From NCBI GenBank assembly GCA_013365325.1, contig JABVXV010000561.1, positions 1 through 25,000 on the forward strand: DNA of 25,000 nt, in the 5' to 3' direction. Positions 1 to 10,497 of this stretch are shown here, in pieces. The stretch's first letter is position 1. Each line of letters begins with the position of its first letter. The DNA is from Dipetalonema caudispina. Taxonomy: Eukaryota; Nematoda; Chromadorea; Rhabditida; Onchocercidae. The translations under genes were made by a program, and so were the position numbers. The notes beneath the pieces are model-generated. The model was given only the letters and a program-made list of their open reading frames with translations. It searched no databases and was not told the DNA's origin.

Positions 1-300
1 TGGAACAGGTAGAACCATTTCTTGTGTTGATTTTTCTTGAGATAATAATCTTGTTACGATGCATTAGCGACACAATATTTTCCTAGAAGAATAAGAATGG
101 AGCATCTCTTACTGTGAGAGCTATAAAGAGAAAAAATGAACAAACATGGCTCACTGTTCAAAAATTTAATTTGTATTAAAAATTACTTCTGTTCTGTTCG
201 ATGTACTGTTTTTGTACTATCTCATGTTTGATGTTCTACGTCATAAAAAATATCATTGCACAGTTTGAATTTTTTATTTATCTCCATGTCCTCACTTATT
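1..300. other. upstream flank of the lipase maturation factor gene
   Basis: AT-rich sequence with no open frame of useful length and no recognisable exon. It presumably contains the promoter of the gene starting at 332, but no specific element can be named. Confidence 0.4.
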
Positions 301-305
301 TTAGA
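297..305 (+). promoter_or_regulatory. probable spliced-leader trans-splice acceptor
   Basis: A TTATTTTAG acceptor ends at 304, 27 bases before the ATG at 332, and no upstream exon is apparent. In nematodes an acceptor placed this close to the first ATG usually receives a spliced leader. This is inferred from position and consensus only. Confidence 0.45.
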
Positions 306-331
306 TATAAAAAAAAAGTTTAAAGTCGAAA

Positions 332-3300
332 ATGAAGGCTAAAATAGTGAAGGATATATTGCTGATTGGTCATTCGTTCATTTATTTAGCAGCTCTAGCC
401 TCGCTCTACTGGCAGATACCAGGTTTATATAGTTTTTGGAGAATTAATTTCTGGATTCTTAGTTCGCCGCTTTTTTTCAAAAGCTTTCGAAAAACTTTTC
501 AGCACTTTTTTTTCCGTCCATCATCCATGAAAAAGTTACGTAATTTAATAGCTAAGATTTTTCTCGGTTTTGTGGATTATTTTATAAAATTTTCCAGGGC
601 TTTATGGAGAAAAAGGACTGATCCCAGTAGCATCGAAACTTTCGTGTGGTAGGTTATCTTTGCTTTTTAGATTGCAGATTTCCTTAGGAGAAAACAATGA
701 GTTTATTTTTCAGAACTTTCATTCTAGGATATCTCTTGAAATTTATTGTATTTCATTCATTTCCTGTATGTTGCGTAGCATGCAGATGACATAAAAGCAG
801 ATAGAGATGTTGTTCATTCATTAAGCTAGTTATATTCTTTCCATTTGTCATCTCAAGTCATGTTTCCATCTTTGTTGCCATAAATTGATTCAAAAAACCT
901 GATGATACTAATTGCTTTTCCCCTTCTTTTATCCTGATAACTACTGTGTTGTCTAAAAGAGTGTGGAATCATTCTTGCTACAAGATGACTGCATTTTTTT
1001 TACTTCCTCGTTCTCGTCCACTACTAACACTATTAATTGTGTTGTTTGTGGTTCTGGATTAAGATTCTTCTAATCTTCGCCTTAGCCAAGCTAGGTTCAA
1101 ATAAGCCCAAGAAGGGGAAAGTTTAAAAACAGTATATACTTTTCAGATGAATCATCATGTCAGTCATTTCGAAGTGGTGTGAATATTTTGTCAACTGTGA
1201 TAAACATCTTCTGCATAGCACCATCCTATGCTTTACAAGTTATTGTTTTGTTCGGAATAGCAGTTGCTTCAATTTCCATAATGTTCGATATAGCGCGTAA
1301 TGCCATCACATATCTTCTTCTATTTGTCGTCTATTCTACTGCAATTCAGGTTGATATTTAATTCACATTAAACCAGTGTGTAACACGTACATTATTTTCA
1401 TAAACGATTTGTCTCTAAGTAAGAATTATGCATATCAATTCATCTCAGTTAAAATTTACAGTACTTGAATCGCTTGAGCGATTTATCACCGAACAATCGA
1501 AACTCTATCTGAATTCTGCAGGTTGGCGATGTATTTCTTCGGTTTCAGTGGGATAGTCTTCTTATTGAATCTGGAGCAATATGCATTCTCATAGCTCCGT
1601 TACCTTTTGTGGGACCTTCACCAGCAGATAACATTTCGTTGTACTTGATGCGCTGGTTGCTGTTTCGGCTTATGTACGCATCAGGCGTGGTCAAACTCAC
1701 TAGCCATTGCCCTCTTTGGTGGGATCTCGCGGGTATGTTTCATGAAAATCTAAGAATTAACTTAAATTCATTGCTGTATATTTCTTGTCAAGATAACAGT
1801 AAGTTCAATAAATAATTTCAATCTTTTCAGCACTAGACGTACATTTCGAAAGTCAGTGTATACCAACATGGATTTCTTATTACGTTCATATGTTACCAAA
1901 ATGGTTCAAGCATTTTTCAACCGCTCTGACGCTCTATATTGAAATTATTTTACCGCCTTTGTTTTTATTGCCATTTAAATACGCGCGATATTTTTCGTTC
2001 GGTCCTCAGGTTTTCTTTTTGTAAAAAATTTTTCTGCCACTTATTTAATTAAATTTTCATCAGAAATTCCTTTACTTTGAAGATCTTACTTATGGGTTTG
2101 ATTATGGCAACGGGTAACTACAACTTCTTCAACCTTCTTATAGCAGTCGAGTGTGTAGCAATTTTGGTGGATTCAGATGAATTCAACTTTTGTAAGCATT
2201 TAATTTCTTTAATGCTTTCCCGACGTGAACCTGATGAAAATCAATAACAGCTACGAATTGGCAGAATTTTCACTTTGTAATATCTTTTAAAATGTGATCC
2301 CAAGTTTAAATATCAGAACTAGATAATTTGAATCACTGTGATCTGAATTGAACAATATAGTTGGGCAACAGAAGAATGCATGTTGCTGTGACTAAAATTT
2401 GCGTGCTACTTATTTCTTATTCTGTTGAATCTTCGGTGATTGTTTTATATTTGGTTATAAAGTTTAATTTTTAGCCACGAAGGGCCTGTACCCACGATTT
2501 GAACGTTCGTTGACATGTTTGGGAACAATGATATCAATTGTTTTAATAGCATCAACCCTGTATTTCTTCATCCATTATTTTAATATTGGTATTGAGGGAT
2601 TTAAAATAACGTCTTCAATTGGTGGGTCTTTTTTTTGCATAAAACTGCTGAATTTCTTTGGGTTTTGGTTGACTCTTCAGTCGCAGCAATATAAACTCTT
2701 GTGTTAGAGTCACTGAAAATTTAAAGCTTTTCAGCATTCACTACGCAACAGTTTGACGAATTTGTTGAAGAGTCGACTGTTTGGTTATTATACATTGGAG
2801 TTATTGGTTTCATCGCTGAAGTTATTACGGCACTGCTAAGGTATATTATGTTCAATTCTGGCATCAGCCGTAATCAGATAAGCTGATAATCATTTCTAAA
2901 TTTCTTAAAACTCAGGTGCTTCACTGAAATTCATGAATCAAGACTGCGTTCATTATTCCATCTGGTTTATACAGTCATCATTGCGACTTTCCTCTTTTCA
3001 ATCAGTATCGTATGTTCTACATTTTCTAATCTTTCTCCAATCAAAATAATTTCAGTGGGATATATGTTAGAAATATTATTTCATGAAAAATTTCGCTAGA
3101 TCTTAGTGAAGTGTTCGACAGGGTCAAATTTCTATCTTAGATAGCTTGGAAAAAAATTTTTTTTTTCAAAAATTTTGCGGAATTTGTAGATTTTGAGGTT
3201 TCGAAAACAGTGTTGATTTGTTCCCAAACCTATTTTAAAGGATTTAAAGGTTTATTATAATGTTAAAGATATTTTTGACACTAGTACCTTAATAATATAC

Positions 3301-4722
3301 TTGTTTTACTTATTTCAATGTCATGGATTCAGGTATCATTTGTTGTTATAAGTAATCGAGCGCAGGCACAAATTCCTACTCTGGTGAAGTATATGCATCG
3401 TTATTCGGAATCCTACGAACTAACTCATTCATACGGATTATTCAGCAAGTGAGGTGTTTTTCCCAATTTTTATTCAATGAAAGCATATTATATCATCTTT
3501 CCTTTAGTTATGAAAAAAGCTCTTCAGATTAAATGAAATTATAGGATGACTGGTTTATATGGTCGACCGGAGATAATCTTAGAAGGTTCCTACGAACTGA
3601 ATGGTCCTTGGACTATGTTTGATTTCTATTCAAAGCCTGGAAAACTCAACGAAAGACCGCGATTCGTATGTAAGAGATTATATATAATCAAAATCTTTTT
3701 AGTAATGCATTTCTCTGCTCTTGAAGTTAGGTAGTGTTTTCTGTTTGAGTTGAAAGGTGAGATGTCCTTCTGAAAACTTGGTGTTGAACATTGGTTTCAG
3801 TGTGGATGATTTCGAATGAGAAATAATAATTTACAATATGCTCCATGTGACAGACAGATAATAACAATTTTCTTTTTTAGTGCCGCATCAGCCACGTTTG
3901 GATTGGCAAATGTGGTTTGCCGCTCTAGGAACGTATCATAATAATGCATTCTTTCTTTCTCTTGCTTATCATTTGTTACGAAATAATTCAGAAGGTGAAC
4001 TATTTTTCTTTTAATCTGAAAAAGTACAATCAGGTATAGAGTATAAATTAAAAATAAAATTCAGGGCTATAGTTTTCAGGTGTGTCGTATTTCCTTGTAT
4101 CTCATTAGATGCTATGAATTTCAATCTCATAAGGGCCAACAAAATATTTTTCAGTTACTTACCTCATGAAGAAGTATCCATTTGAAGAGAAGCTTCCAAA
4201 TTTTATCCGTGCAGATCTTTACCTTTATCATTATACCAAGATCAATTTGAAGTAAGTTATTTGTGCTGATGGTAGTGAGCCTGTTACCATGATAAGAATT
4301 CGTATATTTTATATTTGTTTTGTCACAGGGATGAGTGGCCTAAGGACTATTGGCGGCGCGATTTGCAGCAAAAATACATGCCATCTATTACTCGTGAAGA
4401 TACAAAATTATCCGACTATTTGCAACAAAATGGCTTCGTCCTTGAAGTAATTTCCTACACAGTTTTATACATTGTTTATTTCATGTGGTGAGTTTTGGAG
4501 CTGTTTAATAGAAGAAATCAGGATATTTTCCATATTATAACTTTATTTCAGAAACAGTTTACGCTGAAAAACCAGGATCTTGACCTGGAAAACAAACTGC
4601 GAACTCTGCATGGTCTTGTACGAACACTCAATCCGACCACATTTGTTGATTCAGTCATTCTTGCCCATGCAGTTTTATTTGTAGCGTGTATCAAATTCAG
4701 AAAACTCACAATTATACAGTGA
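332..4722 (+). CDS. lipase maturation factor (LMF1/LMF2 family)
   Basis: ER multi-pass membrane protein of the family needed in vertebrates for folding of dimeric lipases such as lipoprotein lipase. Exons: 332-422, 598-648, 1147-1349, 1522-1732, 1831-2020, 2064-2191, 2475-2621, 2735-2840, 2916-3009, 3333-3448, 3545-3669, 3881-3994, 4155-4251, 4329-4446, 4552-4722. All phases agree and the sum is 1962 bases, giving 653 residues. Family signatures are visible in order: [11 protein letters not shown] near the N-terminus, [18 protein letters not shown] in exon 4, FESQCIPTW in exon 5, GNYNFF at about residues 266-271, [16 protein letters not shown] at about 447-462, and [14 protein letters not shown] at about 490-503. 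Hydrophobic stretches recur through the first 400 residues. The least certain junction is exon 5 to 6: the donor at 2021 is chosen because it restores the frame into exon 6. Whether it is LMF1 or LMF2 cannot be decided here, and the client in worms is unknown. Confidence 0.95.
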
Positions 4723-7013
4723 TTTTGTCGTACAGTCGTGCACCGCGAATTGAGCTACACTGTTATCATATGTTCGTGAATAATTGTGTTATGTTGTTCA
4801 GTTGTGTGATACTAATTTTTGAATTGGTAAGTTTTCGAAATTCTGCATAGTACAACTGCATGCATGCTCAATGATCAGAATTTCTTGATACCCTCAGAAT
4901 CATTATAATAGCTTGCCGGAGTGACCACTCTTAGTGACCAATGTTTTAGTGAGTTGTAAAGTTCAAAAACTGGATAATACGAACCAATGGTGTAACATAT
5001 GTATATAAATATGATGAAAGTGTACAGCATTAATCAGTAATAGAGTGTGCATTTTTTAAGTGCGAGATTCTTTGTGTGTATGGGTGGGTAGAAAAAATGG
5101 AAGATCAGAATTTTCATTTTCCTCAGCCTTCGGATGACCTAACTTAAGAAAGCGTACACAAAATTTGTCTAACCGGCTCGATTACTCGTAATCTTGTTGT
5201 CACTGCGATGTTGTTTACAATGAAATGATAGAGCTAGTTAGTTATTCTACAGATTTCCCTTCATTCCTTACTGTCCAGCTCTCTTAACGAAACCAGCAGC
5301 ATGCATTACAAACTGAGACAATCATTCGTACATCAAAAACAAAGTATTATTCTACTTAAATAAATTTAAATTTCTTATCCGAAACTTAGGATCCGTATAT
5401 GGCGAATATGAATTCAATCCTCCATCATTTACTGGTTCTAATTTTACCCTCAGCATTTTACATCCTAATCCATTTTGTTACCGCCATAAAATATAATTCA
5501 AGCTTTACAACTAGAATTAAATATCTTTGCTTCTTTTCGTCAGCTTAAATGGGCACTTTCTAAATTTCACAGATTGTAACAATGATTTTTGAGTAAAGTA
5601 ATTGAGACTTTCTTTGTGCAAGAATTCCGACAGATGAATTAATATAATTCAATTCGTTGTGTGCAGATATCTCACTAACATCAATCCAATTTACGAGGGT
5701 AGATCGCTGTGACAGATACATACACAGCGGAGGGCGCAGTTAGTCATCCGAGAGTACAGCTGATGCAGGACTATAACACTGGTGCGTACCAGAATTGATC
5801 ATGATGTATATAACCCGATAACGATGTTGCATATACAACAACATCCGAGTTTGTGACTCTTGATCGGAATTACGGAAATATATCATCCATTTTACCTTCT
5901 AAATATGCCTTTCAAACTGTTGAAGTAGGCCTCTTATTTAATTGATTGTCTTGAATATCCATTCTATATCTTTTTCACTTCTACTTTGTTCCATTGTTTA
6001 CATCATACCGCTGCAATCCAAAAGAAATCATTTTTTCTAGTCAGCATGGTTAAGTATTTTCCAGTAATTTCTGTATGCTGTAAATCAAATTCGATTTTAC
6101 TGAAAAAGTAAATGATCATCTCTTTATTTTTCTTACTTTTATTTAATTTTACAAGCACACAAGCATTGATTTTTTCAATCGTTTTTCTTCAATTAAAGAT
6201 ATCAACAATGTTAGGCTTTTTAATGTTTTTAACTAATTTGAGTACTATTCGCATTATACATTACTCTTATATGCAAATTATTCCAACAGCAATGATGTTT
6301 AAATTTGGGTTTAAGACAACGAAAAAAATTTGTGGCTGCTTGTGATCTGTATTCATCATTATAAGATGTTCAGTTACTGATAATGGTTGTGATAAAAAAA
6401 CTGTGTTTGATAAAATCCGAAATAGGATTATATCTTAATGCACCTAAGTATGTTATATTGTCACTTGTCTTATAGTCGTTCAAATAAATTTCCTTTTGTG
6501 CCAATAAGTTTTATAATGAATTCATAAAATAATGTAATAAAGAATATTAAATTCATGGAGATTTAAAATATTTCATGTGAAGCTTTGAAATCCATAGCAT
6601 GGTGGATACATTATATTAATATCAAAAGTGTTGAAAGGTGAGAAAAACGCGCGATCAACAGGTTAATAATGTAAAGAGAAGTATTCTTATGAAGTTTTGC
6701 AAAAGAAATGGGATAGGAAGAGAGTTTACGGGGGAAAAAAAAAGATAGAGGATAATGGGAAGAATCGATTCGGATTTTATTATTGATTGGATAATGAATT
6801 GATCATGTTGGCTGTATTCTAATAGGAAATTTCCTTTGAATAAATTCTATCCTCTGGCTGTTACTTTCTCAACTTTTTAGTCTTATTGCCTCTTTCTTGA
6901 TCTCTTTGGTAAACTTCGGAAAGTTACATTATAAAAACAAGTCCGCTCGTTCTTGCTTGTTTATACTTATTTTTCTTATTTACATTTCTTCATCATTTCA
7001 ATCTGTCTCCTTC
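4723..7013. other. intergenic region, mostly featureless
   Basis: Very AT-rich with no recognisable exon apart from one hydrophobic 77-codon open frame listed separately. An AATAAA hexamer lies at 5359-5364, but it is about 640 bases beyond the LMF stop, so its use as that gene's polyadenylation signal is doubtful. No tRNA-like B-box was noticed. Confidence 0.5.
6112..6345 (+). CDS. hypothetical hydrophobic small ORF (doubtful)
   Basis: An uninterrupted 77-codon frame that begins with a stretch resembling a secretory signal (MIISLFFLLLF, then small and polar residues) and stays hydrophobic for most of its length. No family is recognised. The surrounding DNA is extremely AT-rich, which favours chance frames full of Phe, Leu and Ile, and no splice sites clearly tie it to neighbours. 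A weak alternative is that its first codons form a 5' exon of the cysteine-rich gene that follows. Confidence 0.15.
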   Translation: MIISLFFLLLFNFTSTQALIFSIVFLQLKISTMLGFLMFLTNLSTIRIIHYSYMQIIPTAMMFKFGFKTTKKICGCL

Positions 7014-9106
7014 ATGATGCTTCTCTTCCAAGTATTACTCTGTTTACTTGGTAAATTTATTTAGCATTTATTTTGATTGTTCTTCAAAATAACGATTTTT
7101 TTCGTTAATAAGAAATTTGAATAATTTAATCGATAATTCATAGCTTTCTGTTTCACTGCTGGAAAAAAAGATGTCGAATACCATTTATATTGATATGGTG
7201 TCATTAACTCAATTTTCAATATGTACTCAGCAACTAAAAATATCCCTTATTTGTATGAGTCATCAAATATTACAATTTTTGAAAATTGGAATATTACTGG
7301 AAAACTCGAATTTATTTAACTACTAGAGGTACGTAGATAACTTCACCGTAATGGAAATAAGTGCTAATCTTATCAGGCAGGCATTAGACATTACAATGAA
7401 TTTTTTATAATTGGAATTTTGATTGAAAATTTGAATCGAAATAAGAGTAAGATTTTGCAAGATTAATTCAATGAATATGACACCATAGCTACAGTACCAA
7501 TATTTTTTCGACTAAGCCATAGTATTAGTCATAGGTATTCTAACAGTTATGTTGACTAGAATCACAATTACAATCAAAATTCAAGGGATCACCACGCAGT
7601 AATGTCGAATGACATATCACTGTAGCAAAGATCATCTTATCCTCCTAACAAAAATGATTATTCGTGTGTTACTAATATCTCTTATCAAGAAATAGCATTA
7701 GGTGATACCTCTACATATGAATACAATCGTGGCAATTCATTACAATCACTGAATCATTACGGTAAAGGAAGATATGGTAACGATCCCAATGCTCTTGGAT
7801 ATTACAATAATACCGCATCATACAATAATGGCTATAATCGTAATCAATACTATGACTCCAGCAGTAATCAAAATGTTATTTATAATAACTATCGCTATGA
7901 AAATCATGAGAATTTGGTAATTTTTTATATTATTAAGTGCTTAGTTTTTATTTTTCTCACAACATTAGTTCAAATTTGTTTAAACAATGATACGCTTTAT
8001 TATTATTATTTTGTAATTAAAAAAATTTTCTTTAGTATCCTTCGGACTGTAACGATTATGACCAACGACGAATAAATTCCTGCGCTTACATGTTGACGAA
8101 ATTAGATGCATTCCAGCAAACAGCTGGATATCTTGAAAAACTTACGATGTGGAATATTTTTAGGAAGTCTCGAGATGAATTGCTGAATATTTGCGAGTAA
8201 ATTAATTCTAATAACTAATATTTGATCATTTTCGAAACAATCTTACAACACTGCAATGTATTTTTTCATTTAAATTTAATGTTATTTAACAAATCTTTGC
8301 GTAATATAATATAGCTTATTAATATTAACAGTGTTTTTTAGTGCTTATAATTTGTACAATGGGTGTATCGGTGGTAATGCCATGAAAGAACTGTGTTACT
8401 CCCGGGAACCATTTCGCAGTCGATATGCTACAACTGATAATTCGTTAAGTTATGTATGCGGTGAAGGATACCCGTGTTTGTTATACCCTTGGAAATTTGC
8501 TTCAATCTAAAATTTTAACAATTCTTCAAGTGTTGTAAATGAATGATTGGCAAAAGAAATTTTAGAGCATCCATATATCTATCTCATGAATGTAATTTTA
8601 GAGGGTAAGCTTGAACAAATATAGATGGGAATTAATAATATTTGGATATGTTTAAACTGTTTATAAAATAAAAGGCTTAGGAAAGTGAAAATTTTAAAAA
8701 TTACAATTTAAATTGAAAAATGAGCGATTCACAACATTGCGATATTTGCAGTTCTGTATACAAACTGGCATTGTATCCATGAGGTTGCATCAGGTGTTAC
8801 ATATATGGAATGCATCAATACCGTTAGAGCTCAGCAGAAGATGGATTATCTTTATCCAAATTTATTAAGCGCTTGCAGGTTTTCATCCTGAAATTTACTC
8901 TTAAAAAGAATTCAGGCTATAGAATCGAAAGTGAACTTAGAACACAAACTAATCTAACAGAAATTTGGAAATTTTTGCAGATTTTTCAAAAATCTTTTCT
9001 TTTTAGCAGTTTGCAAGCATACATTCGTTGCATCCGACTACCGGTTGAAGGTCGTTGTGGTCGACATGCATACCTCGCGGTTCTTACGGTCATATTTTCA
9101 AATTAG
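7014..9106 (+). CDS. secreted cysteine-rich protein, CPG4-like domain
   Basis: Multi-exon gene for an apparently secreted, disulfide-rich protein. Best model: 7014-7050, 7144-7172, 7626-7916, 8036-8196, 8342-8475, 8752-8878, 9007-9106, phase-consistent and 292 residues long. The first two exons give a signal peptide (MMLLFQVLLCLLAFCFTAG). Exon 3 is rich in Asn, Tyr, Ser and Gln and is probably disordered. Exons 4-7 form one globular domain with about eleven spaced cysteines, including SDCNDYDQ, ICDAYNLYNGC, VCGEGYPF, NWHCIHEV, YMECINTV and RCGRHA. This spacing resembles the nematode CPG4 (chondroitin proteoglycan 4) domain; the assignment is from memory of the family. Weak points: the donor after 7172 (GTCGAA) is poor, so the second exon is unsure; 9005-9009 is a tandem TAGCAG acceptor that adds or drops one Ser; and the 3' end may instead splice to 9400-9525. 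Role unknown; eggshell, cuticle or secretion products are typical for such families. Confidence 0.68.
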
Positions 9107-9399
9107 ATAACGAAATTTTATTAGTATGAGTTGACCAAGAATGTTCGCCTATCCATTGCAGTGATTATTCAGATTGTATCTTGCCTGCAATAGGCCCGTA
9201 ATAGCCTTCAGATCATTGGCTTATTAAGTGACTACCGATGATTCAAACTGACCGGTATAAAATCCATCAATACGTTTAATGTTATTGACGAAAAGTCTGT
9301 GGAAATGAAATAGAATTTGTCTTATGAAGATTTCTAAATTCGATAGAAATTGATTGGATTCTATACTTTCCATTTTCGTAAAATTTTACAAATTTGCAG

Positions 9400-9525
9400 A
9401 CGATACGCCGTTCCGGAGAAACGTTGTTTCCGTACTGTACATTGGCTGCTATGTGGTATACCTATTCAGTGACTCTTCAGATCGTCTGTGCTATCATTTT
9501 CTATCTCTTCTCATCAATATTATAA
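9400..9525 (+). CDS. possible alternative terminal exon with membrane or GPI-type tail
   Basis: Follows a good acceptor (AATTTGCAG, ending 9399). Read in phase 0 it gives 41 codons that end in a strongly hydrophobic run (VTLQIVCAIIFYLFSSIL) before TAA at 9523-9525. Phase-0 donors exist in the last exon of the cysteine-rich gene, after 9079 (GTTCTT) and after 9088 (GTCATA), so either joins in frame. An AATAAA lies 38 bases past this stop, a better 3'-UTR spacing than the stop at 9106 gives. A C-terminal hydrophobic tail would make the product GPI- or membrane-anchored. Other frames of the same stretch are also open, so this remains a proposal. Confidence 0.4.
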   Translation, partial: TIRRSGETLFPYCTLAAMWYTYSVTLQIVCAIIFYLFSSIL

Positions 9526-9562
9526 TAATACATATATGGTTCATCGATTTGAGATATACATC

Positions 9563-9568
9563 AATAAA
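9563..9568 (+). terminator. AATAAA polyadenylation signal candidate
   Basis: Canonical hexamer in a plausible position for the 3' end of the cysteine-rich gene, particularly if its last exon is 9400-9525. Confidence 0.4.
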
Positions 9569-9609
9569 ATTTTGCTGCTGTTACAAAAGTGGGCTCTGTT
9601 TAAGATAGC

Positions 9610-10484
9610 CGAGAGTTGTCGTTAAGGTCAGGAATATGGATGACATTTCATGTAAAACAAAGGGACAATCCGAAAGGTCTAGATGGTTGTTGAAACTTCA
9701 AAATTCTTCAAATGAAATTGGATGTAGATTCAGATGAATGCTAACAGTGATAACAATTTATGATACAGCACGCACTCTCAATGGTTTTTACCAGCTAATC
9801 AAGCTGTTCAACATTAATCGCAGTTCAGAGTCAAATGAGAGTTTATGAACAGATAATGATGTATGTCTGAACATGCTAAGTAAAATTGGTAGTTTGCTTA
9901 ACTGAGAGAAATCCTACAGCCATAACAATTTGTGCAACACTAATAGGTACTGCAGAGATAGCAATTGCATTTGGGGGCCATATTATCAAGTTGACATGTG
10001 TAGTATTTGTGATGTGTGAGGTTGTGGGAGAGGGATGACTCTTCAGCAGTTTTGTTCTACATGTTGTCAACAGTCGTCATTTTTTTTTTCATAAATCATG
10101 CGTTTTAGATAAAACAAGCGAGATAATTGGATAAAATAACAAACTAATTTTATATTAATAGATGAGTTTTAATAGTTGTGATTATTAATCATAGATAATA
10201 AAAGGTTTATAAAAATGTAAACAATAAAAGAACCAGGTAATTCGGACTACTGCACTTTTGGTCATCATGTTTATGAAGTCGAACGATTCAATGATTACTG
10301 TTGTAACTCTTAGGCTAGATCATGTGTGTCGAAACGAAAGCCGTGAGATGTTACTGTGCAGAAAGAGTACTCGTTATGTCCAAATATGTAAGAAATGATG
10401 TATAAGCTTCCTTTTTTATCCCATTTTTGTCGATCCAAAACTCAAAACTGTTTTAATAGTAGATAAATTGGAACGATCATTATG
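9610..10484. other. intergenic region upstream of the TXNDC11-like gene
   Basis: AT-rich, with no exon that could be supported. A minus-strand open frame at 9876-10070 shows no signal peptide, domain or splice context and is taken as chance. Confidence 0.5.
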
Positions 10485-10491
10485 CTGCAGG
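10484..10491 (+). promoter_or_regulatory. probable spliced-leader trans-splice acceptor
   Basis: ATGCTGCAG acceptor ending at 10490, only seven bases before the ATG at 10498. The very short leader fits nematode trans-splicing of the mRNA that starts the TXNDC11-like gene. It could also be a cis acceptor for an upstream non-coding exon. Confidence 0.45.
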
Positions 10492-10497
10492 AGCTTA

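Noticed and set aside
9876..10070. 64-codon - strand open frame with Thr/Pro-rich start
   Set aside because: No signal peptide, domain or splice context; typical chance frame in the upstream flank of a + strand gene.
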